From contig OZ036003.1 in assembly GCA_964035015.1 (NCBI GenBank), forward strand, positions 3,540,031-3,604,030: 64,000 bases of DNA, given 5' to 3'. The notes under the pieces were generated by a model, which searched no databases, had not been told where the DNA came from, and was given only the letters and a program-made list of their open reading frames with translations. Shown here piece after piece: positions 1 through 11,900 of this stretch. Made by a program: the position numbers and the translations under genes. The stretch's first letter is position 1, and every line of letters begins with the position of its first letter. The DNA comes from Corallium rubrum. Its lineage: Eukaryota; Cnidaria; Anthozoa; Scleralcyonacea; Coralliidae.

Positions 1-138
1 AAAAACTTCTTATCCCACTTTTTCGCTGTTAAAGCTCACTAAACAGTGAATTTGTTCACGAAAGACACTGTCACGTTTGAAATATTACCTCGGAAGCCTT
101 GTGAACAGAGAAATTTCCAAATATTTTATCTTTTTTCT

Positions 139-413
139 CAGACAATCCTGGCAAAAATTATGTGGACAGTCCACTCTAAACAAACAAATTGATGTTCATA
201 TATATTCTTCCCCCACATTCCGCCCCCCCCCCGGCCCCCCTTTTCAATGTTGAATCTCACAATATATTTGTATCAAGTCCAGTTCATTCATTTATCAACA
301 TTGAAAGGGGGCAGGGGGGCCAAGGGGGCTATTTTTGCAAGATTACAAAGGAAATACCAAACACGGACATTTATGCACGCGCTGTCCACACTAATTTTTG
401 CCAGGATTGTCTG
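139..413. mobile_element. Short inverted-repeat (MITE-like) element inside the repeat unit
   Basis: The segment starts with CAGACAATCCTGGCAAAAAT and ends with its near-perfect inverted complement, with further inverted similarity over the adjoining GTGGACAG. A second, inner inverted pair lies around 240-255 and 295-312, next to C-rich and G-rich runs. It recurs in the other units at 1547-1818, 2952-3223 and 4357 onward. The short open frames across it are probably not genes. No clear target duplication is visible, so the transposon superfamily is not assigned. Confidence 0.6.
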
Positions 414-1124
414 AAAATATGATGGAGTAGAAAATGCCAAATTTATGGCGTTTATACTTGACCTAAGACGGCGCATAATAGCGTCGTTTAACAGAGTACG
501 TAAGACGTATGTTCATGTTCTTTCTATCTTATTTATTGGTGGTAAAAGCGGCTTATTGTTTCCAATGTTAAGTGGTATTTATGCTGTGAGTAGTGACGTC
601 TATTAGAACGAACGTGTTTTCTTAAACCAACCGGCGTGTAAGAAGAGACTATATTGAAATTAATAGAAATGAAGCTATGCAAAGGGCTTATACCTTATCA
701 ACATTACTTGCGAGACATTATGGTGTACATGTAGGGCCTGAAATTTCTGCGATATATTGACGTAATGACGTTTTTAATAGTTTAATGATCTCTGAGGTCG
801 GCCGGAAGTTCGACGGTACACACTTGTGCACCGTTTGTTTAAAGAATACACAAGCAATTCATTTTACTATCACAGTACACAGCTGTGTACCGTTGAATCT
901 ATTTATCCCGTAACTCAAGTAAATAAAATAATTAACATTCAGAAAATATTTATATGAGTACATGGTGTTGTTACGCACAACTTACTTAAACAGACGGGAT
1001 CTCAGTAACAATTTACATTAATTTAGTATTTCAGCTTTATTCCTTTTTGACTTATAATAGTGTTGCAATGCGCTTAGCCTTAGGCATACTTTGGATTGTG
1101 CGGTCAATGAGGTCAACACTCAAG

Positions 1125-1313
1125 TTATCCAAACACCGAAAGACTGTCCTGAAAAGCCTGAAATGGCTTATTCGTTATAGGCAAATGTATCGCTTCTTCT
1201 TCTAACTGTTTTCTTACGATATGGAAAATATTTTCGATTGGATTTAAGTCAGGGGATAGCGCCGGTATTCGATGTTGAGTGCAATTCCATATCTTGATGG
1301 AATTAATTCGCAA
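1125..1313 (-). pseudogene. Tc1/mariner-like transposase C-terminal remnant, copy 1
   Basis: A 62-residue open frame contains SPDLNPIENIFHIVRKQLEE, the hallmark of Tc1/mariner (IS630-type) transposases around the third catalytic acidic residue of the DDE/D triad. Full enzymes are roughly 340 residues; here only this C-terminal piece is open, with no N-terminal DNA-binding domain or first two catalytic aspartates in frame. It is a fossil fragment. Confidence 0.75.
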
Positions 1314-2529
1314 CTTAAACCAAAGTCACCAGCAGAAAAGTAAACGTGCACAAAATAGTCAATAATTTGTTAAGACAAAAAAATGCGACCTGAAAAGACC
1401 ATCACTACAAAAACTTCTTATCCCACTTTTTCGCTGTTAAAGCTCACTAAACAGTGAATTTGTTCACGAAAGACACTGTCACGTTTGAAATATTACCTCG
1501 GAAGCCTTGTGAACAGAGAAATTTCCAAATATTTTATCTTTTTTCTCAGACAATCCTGGCAAAAATTATGTGGACAGTCCACTCTAAACAAACAAATTGA
1601 TGTTCATATATATTCTTCCCCCACATTCCGCCCCCCCGGCCCCCCTTTTCAATGTTGAATCTCACAATATATTTGTATCAAGTCCAGTTCATTCATTTAT
1701 CAACATTGAAAGGGGGCAGGGGGGCCAAGGGGGCTATTTTTGCAAGATTACAAAGGAAATACCAAACACGGACATTTATGCACGCGCTGTCCACACTAAT
1801 TTTTGCCAGGATTGTCTGAAAATATGATGGAGTAGAAAATGCCAAATTTATGGCGTTTATACTTGACCTAAGACGGCGCATAATAGCGTCGTTTAACAGA
1901 GTACGTAAGACGTATGTTCATGTTCTTTCTATCTTATTTATTGGTGGTAAAAGCGGCTTATTGTTTCCAATGTTAAGTGGTATTTATGCTGTGAGTAGTG
2001 ACGTCTATTAGAACGAACGTGTTTTCTTAAACCAACCGGCGTGTAAGAAGAGACTATATTGAAATTAATAGAAATGAAGCTATGCAAAGGGCTTATACCT
2101 TATCAACATTACTTGCGAGACATTATGGTGTACATGTAGGGCCTGAAATTTCTGCGATATATTGACGTAATGACGTTTTTAATAGTTTAATGATCTCTGA
2201 GGTCGGCCGGAAGTTCGACGGTACACACTTGTGCACCGTTTGTTTAAAGAATACACAAGCAATTCATTTTACTATCACAGTACACAGCTGTGTACCGTTG
2301 AATCTATTTATCCCGTAACTCAAGTAAATAAAATAATTAACATTCAGAAAATATTTATATGAGTACATGGTGTTGTTACGCACAACTTACTTAAACAGAC
2401 GGGATCTCAGTAACAATTTACATTAATTTAGTATTTCAGCTTTATTCCTTTTTGACTTATAATAGTGTTGCAATGCGCTTAGCCTTAGGCATACTTTGGA
2501 TTGTGCGGTCAATGAGGTCAACACTTAAG

Positions 2530-2718
2530 TTATCCAAACACCGAAAGACTGTCCTGAAAAGCCTGAAATGGCTCATTCGTTATAGGCAAATGTATCGCTT
2601 CTTCTTCTAACTGTTTTCTTACGATATGGAAAATATTTTCGATTGGATTTAAGTCAGGGGATAGCGCCGGTATTCGATGTTGAGTGCAATTCCATATCTT
2701 GATGGAATTAATTCGCAA
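2530..2718 (-). pseudogene. Tc1/mariner-like transposase remnant, copy 2
   Basis: Same fragment as at 1125-1313 in the second repeat unit, with a K-to-E change in the ITNKPF segment. It is equally truncated. Confidence 0.72.
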
Positions 2719-3934
2719 CTTAAACCAAAGTCACCAGCAGAAAAGTAAACGTGCACAAAATAGTCAATAATTTGTTAAGACAAAAAAATGCGACCTGAAA
2801 AGACCATCACTACAAAAACTTCTTATCCCACTTTTTCGCTGTTAAAGCTCACTAAACAGTGAATTTGTTCACGAAAGACACTGTCACGTTTGAAATATTA
2901 CCTCGGAAGCCTTGTGAACAGAGAAATTTCCAAATATTTTATCTTTTTTCTCAGACAATCCTGGCAAAAATTATGTGGACAGTCCACTCTAAACAAACAA
3001 ATTGATGTTCATATATATTCTTCCCCCACATTCCGCCCCCCCGGCCCCCCTTTTCAATGTTGAATCTCACAATATATTTGTATCAAGTCCAGTTCATTCA
3101 TTTATCAACATTGAAAGGGGGCAGGGGGGCCAAGGGGGCTATTTTTGCAAGATTACAAAGGAAATACCAAACACGGACATTTATGCACGCGCTGTCCACA
3201 CTAATTTTTGCCAGGATTGTCTGAAAATATGATGGAGTAGAAAATGCCAAATTTATGGCGTTTATACTTGACCTAAGACGGCGCATAATAGCGTCGTTTA
3301 ACAGAGTACGTAAGACGTATGTTCATGTTCTTTCTATCTTATTTATTGGTGGTAAAAGCGGCTTATTGTTTCCAATGTTAAGTGGTATTTATGCTGTGAG
3401 TAGTGACGTCTATTAGAACGAACGTGTTTTCTTAAACCAACCGGCGTGTAAGAAGAGACTATATTGAAATTAATAGAAATGAAGCTATGCAAAGGGCTTA
3501 TACCTTATCAACATTACTTGCGAGACATTATGGTGTACATGTAGGGCCTGAAATTTCTGCGATATATTGACGTAATGACGTTTTTAATAGTTTAATGATC
3601 TCTGAGGTCGGCCGGAAGTTCGACGGTACACACTTGTGCACCGTTTGTTTAAAGAATACACAAGCAATTCATTTTACTATCACAGTACACAGCTGTGTAC
3701 CGTTGAATCTATTTATCCCGTAACTCAAGTAAATAAAATAATTAACATTCAGAAAATATTTATATGAGTACATGGTGTTGTTACGCACAACTTACTTAAA
3801 CAGACGGGATCTCAGTAACAATTTACATTAATTTAGTATTTCAGCTTTATTCCTTTTTGACTTATAATAGTGTTGCAATGCGCTTAGCCTTAGGCATACT
3901 TTGGATTGTGCGGTCAATGAGGTCAACACTCAAG

Positions 3935-4123
3935 TTATCCAAACACCGAAAGACTGTCCTGAAAAGCCTGAAATGGCTCATTCGTTATAGGCAAATGTAT
4001 CGCTTCTTCTTCTAACTGTTTTCTTACGATATGGAAAATATTTTCGATTGGATTTAAGTCAGGGGATAGCGCCGGTATTCGATGTTGAGTGCAATTCCAT
4101 ATCTTGATGGAATTAATTCGCAA
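3935..4123 (-). pseudogene. Tc1/mariner-like transposase remnant, copy 3
   Basis: Same fragment in the third repeat unit, identical in protein to copy 2, which suggests recent amplification of the units. Confidence 0.72.
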
Positions 4124-4625
4124 CTTAAACCAAAGTCACCAGCAGAAAAGTAAACGTGCACAAAATAGTCAATAATTTGTTAAGACAAAAAAATGCGACC
4201 TGAAAAGACCATCACTACAAAAACTTCTTATCCCACTTTTTCGCTGTTAAAGCTCACTAAACAGTGAATTTGTTCACGAAAGACACTGTCACGTTTGAAA
4301 TATTACCTCGGAAGCCTTGTGAACAGAGAAATTTCCAAATATTTTATCTTTTTTCTCAGACAATCCTGGCAAAAATTATGTGGACAGTCCACTCTAAACA
4401 AACAAATTGATGTTCATATATATTCTTCCCCCACATTCCGCCCCCCCCGGCCCCCCTTTTCAATGTTGAATCTCACAATATATTTGTATCAAGTCCAGTT
4501 CATTCATTTATCAACATTGAAAGGGGGCAGGGGGGCCAAGGGGGCTATTTTTGCAAGATTACAAAGGAAATACCAAACACGGACATTTATGCATGCGCTG
4601 TCCACACTAATTTTTGCCAGGATTG

Positions 4626-5285
4626 TAGATAGTTAATGAATAATGACCTAGGACCCACAATACCTTAAGCCCCCTCTAAGCACAAAGGTGCTTGCTTTGA
4701 TTTTCCTAAGCTCAATGAACATAAACAATATATGGGCCAATTTATATGGAGGTTTGTTACCCGGGATGACTCGTTGAATTGAGTTCCTGGAGAAAGCAGC
4801 TAGGATCAGGGTTGTTGAGAGCCAGGACATGATATGGGTTAAAAGTTGGGACTGGGCCACTCCAAGTCTCTGAGCTTAATGTTTTAACACCCCTATTTTT
4901 TCTGGTCGTCAGGGTAATTACCTTGCTTACCACCCCCCTCTCTGATAGTGGGGCACTTTAGACAGCTTATAAACACAGAACTTCAAAATCAACAAGCAAA
5001 CATGTTTCATCCCATGATACCTTGCACGCGTCATTCCCAAGACAGTAACTGGCCAACATATATTTTCTACGAAGATTTCGGTTAGTTTGACCATAGCAAG
5101 GTTAAACTTGGCTCAAACAATCTTTCACAACTTTAAAGGAAAGATTTTCGTGAAGCGAGTCATTCCGGTTAACTTGCCTCCCGGCTCCCTCGCCTCCATG
5201 GAAAATATTAAGACAGTAGTAAAATATAGATAGACACTAAATATAGACCACAAATATGGTAACCTTTGCCTATAGCTTGTATAGT
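4626..5285. other. Non-coding stretch after the tandem array
   Basis: No coding or RNA feature is supported here. The short open frame at 4648-4860 has no recognisable motif. Confidence 0.5.
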
Positions 5286-5621
5286 TCATCTTCCCTTTCT
5301 TACCCTTTTGTTCTCTTTATGAAGCAACTGGAGTTTTAAGCCTTTGTTTTCTTTGATGCTTTTGCGCCACAATGAGCAATATTTTGACGCGAGCTGCTTT
5401 TGACCATCCGTCTCCTTGTGTGCTGCGCGGATAGCAGTTTCCACCTGAGCATTCACTTTTACCCCCCTCATTTTAGCGCGATCGTCGCGTCGTTGCTGTC
5501 TACGCTTCTTCCTCCTCAGGTTTCGCGTGTGTCGTTTGCTTTCGATAGAACGACCTACCATGATGAATTTTGTGAAGATGAAAATTGCGCGGGGAAATGC
5601 GCGATTCTGATTCGAGCCCAT
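5286..5621 (-). CDS. Hypothetical very basic, helix-rich short ORF
   Basis: This 111-residue frame starts at an ATG and has a dense Lys/Arg stretch (RNLRRKKRRQQRRDD) followed by a charged, probably helical region. I do not recognise it. It could be the first exon of a nuclear protein, or a chance frame. Position between the repeat array and gene A gives no functional hint. Confidence 0.25.
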   Translation of the reverse strand: MGSNQNRAFPRAIFIFTKFIMVGRSIESKRHTRNLRRKKRRQQRRDDRAKMRGVKVNAQVETAIRAAHKETDGQKQLASKYCSLWRKSIKENKGLKLQLLHKENKRVRKGR

Positions 5622-5947
5622 ATTTGGGCATGTTTACCATACATGTTGTGAGAGAAGCGCGGAAAATACTGGGGCGACTAAATGGTTATCCGGTATTTCA
5701 AATTGTTACCAAGGGCAACAGAAAGCATCTTTGTGTGATACTCAACGAGTTCACTGTACTCAGCTGATTTTTTTCGTTCTACCATGTATTGTGTGGATTC
5801 AGAAAGTAAACGTAAACATAATTTATGGTAAGCTACATTAATATTTATATATTATATATACATATATCTATTTTATCTACCTCAAAAGCACCAATATTAT
5901 TCTATTTTTATATACATGCCCTATAGATGTTTGTGGAAGTTGATCGT

Positions 5948-8900
5948 CTAGGTAATTATAAGTAAAATAATGAATCCGGTTCTGAACTTCCTCAGTAATT
6001 CCTTTGCCAGCCGCAGTTTCTTCAGTTTCATCTTCATTGATGAATTATAGTTATCTAGGGTTGGTAGTTGACATTTATGTTCAGCGTAATATTTCTCCTC
6101 CCAAGCTTTAATATCTGCCTTCAAGATTCTTTCTGCAGAAGATACTTTGGTATTGAGGATGGCAAGTGTCTTCATGTAAGCATTGTAGTGGTCTCTATCG
6201 TGCGGGTACTTCTTGTGTATTTGACGAGCTTTATCAAAGTCAATAACATCTGATGTTGGGCCCAAAACGACCATTGCTGCTTTGCTTATCGAGGAACAAC
6301 ATGTGTAGGAATCCTGTGGATTGCTATCCTGTGTCACATCCCTATAAAGGCTAAGTGGAGTGCCTGCAACTGTATTCACACTGGACTTGGATGTATGTGG
6401 TTTGTCTGTTACTGCTTGGCACAGATCTACAATTATGACATATGATAAAGAAATGTCATGAGCATTGAGCAACTTGAGCATTCAAGTTAATTAACCATTC
6501 CTGTCTCAGCCTTTATACATCTTATTCTGGCTACCATTTATCTATTGATACTTAGTTTTATTTGTGGTTTAATTTACTATATTTTTTTTCTGGTCTTAGT
6601 GCTAATAATTATTAGTTTTACTGTACCTTGAGCAGCCTCTGAGTCATCTTCACTTTGATGGGTGTCATGGTCATGTATTACTTCAGTAAAAGATACCACA
6701 TTTTCTTCTCTTTCTAGGTGATCACACATATCCACAGATAAGGTGCTGGGAGTTGACAGTGTGGATTCCACACTGTGAGTGTCATCCACCAGTACATTAT
6801 CTTTAACCATCTGTGTCACTTCACTTGTGGAGACTTCACTGGAATTAAGAACCATGTTTCCATTCTCATCTGGAATCCGCAACTCTTGGAGAGGAAGAGA
6901 GGTGTTATTACTCAAGCATGATTGCCAACACTTGTCAAGGTAGCTTTCTTCTTGTTTAAAACTGCTTGATCTGTAATGGTGTACTTGTGGTCCTTCTTTG
7001 TGTTCTTCTTCATTTCCCATTCCATCAAAAAATTCAATCGACCCTTCACTATCCCTAGTCCACCAGACTCCTTCACCAACCACCAGAAAGTCAGATATTT
7101 TCTCTAGATGAGCTTGCCAGGGGTGACTGTATTTTCTCAGAAAATTGGAAGAGAAGCTGGTGTTTGGGAACACTGGTAGGGTACTTGCAAGCTTGGAAAC
7201 ATCACTCTGTTGTTTCATAGCTACCGAACTGGATTGTAGGGAACAGCTACCTTTAAGTTTTTCTTCCGCCTGCAACCTGATGAAAATATTCCCTACAATC
7301 TGGCCTGGCTGATATGATGACGTAGCTCTTGAGATATTCTTGAGAGTATTGAAGACCCTTTCTTGTTCTTCAGCATTGGTTGATCTACCACTGATCAGTC
7401 TATTCTGGATAGGAGAATGGGAAGTAATGTTATGAAAGTAGCTACCATAGAATTTACGAGTAGTTAGTTTTTTCAAGTTAAATCCAATAACTTCTCTGCA
7501 TAATATAGCATGATGCCAGGTCAGATTGTGGAGATGTAGGATTTGCCTTGGTGTTCTGTTATTCTCTGTGCTGTAAGCAATGGCTTGAATTTCAACTAAT
7601 GTATCCAGGAGGGTTTGGGCTTTGACTGCTATTTTACCTCTGGAATGACAAGCTACCTTTATGAGTGTACATCGATAGTCAAATGTTCTTGTTGTGTTTT
7701 TATCACCTAGGGAAACATCAACAATGTCTGACACAATGGAAGCTTCTTCAGCAGTTAGATGTGCTGGTAGTTCCACAAGCACATTCTCAATGTGTTTGCC
7801 AATGTCATGCAGTGGCTCAAAAGGTAAAACTTCATAATTCTGGCAATTTATTGATTCTAGAGTTGCCATAGGAGCTGTACACAACAGTGCGGGCACCCTC
7901 TGCACACCAGACATTTCCTCAACTAACAGCTTCTCTTTCTCCTTTCTTGTATCGCCCTCAAAAATTCCTCTTGATGTCAGCTCCCTTGTCAGATCTTGCA
8001 CTGTAAGGTTTTTCAGTGGGCCTTTCACCTTCTCTAGTAATCTTTTCTTACTTACAATGCCTTTCAAGAGTAATTTCTGTTTGTCTTGAAGTGAAACAAT
8101 CTTGGATCTCAGAATGTAAACCATTTCATACATCCTGTTTGCATTGGCACCACACACTGAGCAATAGAATGTCCCTCCTTTCTGTTGTCCACTCTCAAAT
8201 TGCCTTGCAGGACCATCACCATGAAAAAATCTCATGACATCACACTGTAAATCTGGCGGTGTTGTGGGAACACCTGACAGGTGTAATGTTACACGGCTTT
8301 GGTGTAAAATGAAAGTTAACACCATTCAAGTGTAACTTAACACACCTAACGTGTACTTATACACTGCTCTTGGGTAAGGGTAACACTTCTTTAGTGTAAA
8401 ATAGAAAACTGTCTTGTTGACGCTTATTGGGGTGTAAATTTACTCAAAATGGTGTAATCTTACCTAAACTCAGTGTAATTTCACACACTGTTAAAGTGTG
8501 AAAATACGCTTGTTGGGTGTAAAAAACACCAACACTAGTGCAGTGTATATTTACACTTGATGCGGTGTGACATTACACTAACGAAGGTGTGCTAATACAC
8601 TATTTTGGTGTAAATTGCAATGCAAAATTTCAACCCCAATAAATGGTAGATTGACACTTCTTTCGTGTAATTTTACACCAGGAAAATGTCATTACACACT
8701 GATTTGGTGTGAAAACTGAGTCATACATTAACACTACTTTAGTGTATAAACGCACCAAAAATGGGTAATTTTAACACCAGTAATTCTACAACTTGTTAAT
8801 GCTTTTAATTTACATTCTCGTGAATTGTTTACGCTAGGCCCAATGGCGTATTGTGTCATGCAAAGTAAACACAACATCAAAGTGAAATTTTCTGGTTAAA

Positions 8901-11900
8901 GTTAAATTTTCTGGCAGCAACCAGGTTAAAATACTAATACTATAGTCCCTTACGAAAAAATTCTATAGGATCCATAGGAATTCCTATAGAAATAAACTTT
9001 TCTATAGTAAGTAAAATTTTAATATTTTATAAGAAAATATACACTAATAGTCATAATACGTAACCGGTATAAGGTATTCATCGATCATCATCGCGAAAGC
9101 GTGCATAAAAGCTGGCCGCGCCGAGCAATTAAGTAGACTATATACAAAATCAGGCCGTTGTCTGATTCTAGTATAAATGTGAGAGTTCTAAAAAAATAAA
9201 TGCCCACAAGCTGTTTGAAACTCCTTTACTTCATCGTTTTAGGCTTTTAGCAATAAATTTTGTTCGCCAGTATATATTTTTTCAAACATACCCATGATGC
9301 CATGCCCGACTGGAAGCTAGCGCCAGCGTTGCATTGCGGGATAGCGTCGTTTGGATAGCGTTGGTTCGTGGTCGTGATGGTTTGTGTTACTTGTGTAAAT
9401 TCTTGGCGAGTGGGCATCAAATTAACTATTTTAAAGTATTCACCGGCATTTTAAATTGTTTGTAAGTTAGCTGGATAAGTTAATAATCAGTTATTTTCAC
9501 CAAAAGTGAAGTGGGCCGTGTTTGGATTTACGAACAATTACTGGGTAACTGGAGAAAAACTTTACTCAACTGTGACTGGGATTTGAAGCTGTGGCCTTCA
9601 GTTTACTAAAGGATTATTTAGTAAATAATCCAGTGATTGTTTATAAATAATTTCAGAATGATTTGATTAATAAGTAAGCCAGATTTCAAATTTACTTCTA
9701 AGTTTTTGGCTTCACCAATTTGATGTTCAGTTTAGTTTGTTTCTCTGAGTTGCGGGTGGAATGAGACGGGCTAGTGGGTAGAGTGGATTAATTACTATAT
9801 AATCTATGGTTTATTCAAACAATACATGGATTAATTCTTTGAAAGTTTTCATGGCAATAATGTAATATAAATAAGTTTTGTGGAAACACCACATAAAATA
9901 TTTCTTTGCTAAGCTTTGCTCTGATGAAGGCCGAAAGCTTAGCAAAGAAATATTTTATATGGTGTTTCCACAAAACTTATTTATAATACATGGATTGTTT
10001 ATTAAGTAATCAAATTATCCTGATTTAATCATATTATTTACAAACCATTCCTGGGTTATTTACTACATATTAATGGTTATTTTCATACTTGGAAATTATT
10101 TACAAACATTCCCTTGAAACAAATAATGTATGGATTATTTAATTGTTTGTTAAATAATCCACAGATTGTTTAGCTCATATAAATACATTCTAAATAATGA
10201 ATTTAGATAATGCTAAGCCAAAAATTAAGACATTATTGCCAGTCATGTAATCATTTTTTTAAATTTGGCACCCAAGTATTTCAACTTTGAAGCTCAGGTT
10301 TTCATTCAAGTAATTTTAAATTAAGCTTCCTTGTACAATGATTTTTAACTTTAGCATATAGAATACTGTCTAAGCTTTTAAATTATTACATTGTTGAGCA
10401 CAAGGCTTTCCAATTACTGGTAGTAGTAATTCATTATGTCCACACACTTTATATTGCAGGACTAATAATGAAAAGATTTCACCTGGTGATTGACAAAGAA
10501 ATCCAGAACAATATCAAAGCAAAGTTGAATAACATTGAAAAATGCCATAAGTTGAAAATAGCTAGTTACTGTATTCCACTACTGCAATTTTTTTTATTTG
10601 TAATTCTTCTGAATTTTTTTGGGGGTTTTTTCTTAATATGGGTCAACTAAGAACATAGGCAGTTATTCGAAAAATGCAAATATTTATTAAAAGTCCCACT
10701 AAGGTTTTAATTTTTTTGAAATAACTTTTTCAATGAGTTTTTACTAAATAATTTAATGTAACCACAATAGTGATTTCTTATTGTAAATTTTAGTTGTACA
10801 ATATTGTTAATTTTCAACTAGTAATAAAACCAGTTAACTTTTTTATACTACTATACTTTCTAATGTTTATTCTCCATTGTAGGTACTATACTTTTACTCC
10901 CTGTCAGTTAAACAAGAAGTTGTTTTGGTGTAAGTTTACTCTCCAAGTGTAAATTTACACCAAGATGGTGTCCACACAGCTGCCAGCTATTTCACACTCA
11001 TACATTGTAAAAGAACATGTTTTGGTGTAAGTTTACTCTCCAAGTGTAAATTTACACCAAGCCAAGACACTCAAGCCTTGTGTCTACATAAGCTAACTGC
11101 TCATAGTCAGTTCCACTGCATCGAGCAACAATGTAGATTTCTCGTGATTCAACTGCGGCTTGGATGTCAACCTTTTTATGGTATTTTGCATAATATTCCT
11201 CATTTGTGTAATACACAGCAGAATCATATATGCAAGACACCACAAAAACCAGGTGGCTGTGATTAGCGATGGTGGATTGATCATGCCATACTTTCAAATG
11301 ACGTGTTCTTTCAATCAACTTTAGCCTGTTCTGCATTTCTTCCTCTGTCTTGTCTTCTTTGTTTTCCTTACAAGATTTTAGTATCTTTACCAAATCTGCA
11401 TTTGATGAAGATGCATATTCTTGGTCTGTCCTCTTTCTCATGAATTGTCCATGCTTTTCCAACATTTTTTTGCGAACTTCCATCAGAGAATGTTTGCGGC
11501 CTTGAACTTCAAAAACTTTTTTCACAATGTCACCACTGTCTAGAAGAACATGTTTTTCATACTAGGAAAAGGTAATAGAATAAGGATTAGAATGTACCCT
11601 ATAGTCTTTTTAATTTATTAATACAGTTAAGAATGATTCAACCTTCGATCTGTAGACCGATGATGCTAATTAGATTAAAATCTGATTTATACATTAGCTC
11701 ATTAATGGGCAAGGGTGCATCCCAGCACTCTGCTCTGCTGAATAAAATTGTCTGGTGTTTAATAGCTAGAATAAAATGCTAAAGTGCGCCTTTGCCCATT
11801 AATGGGTAGTTAATTTAATTTGTTTACCTCAATTTTGCAAATTACATGTATTTTTAATTTATTTTTTGTTACTAACCATAGGTGAAGTCAGTCCCTGCAC

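Larger units (their letters stand above)
1..4625. repeat. Tandem array of a 1.405-kb transposon-derived unit
   Basis: The same sequence restarts at 1, 1409, 2814 and 4219, giving three full units of 1408, 1405 and 1405 bases and a partial fourth that departs from the consensus near 4626. Units are almost identical; the visible changes are the length of a C-run around 220-230 and a few substitutions. Each unit carries a short inverted-repeat element and a Tc1/mariner-like transposase remnant on the minus strand, so the unit is a piece of old transposon that was later amplified in tandem. The array runs off the left edge, so its true size is unknown. Confidence 0.95.

Noticed and set aside
189..422. 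Small plus-strand ORFs repeated in the 1.4-kb units
   Set aside because: They span the inverted-repeat element and a variable C-run; frame differs between units with C-run length and there is no motif.
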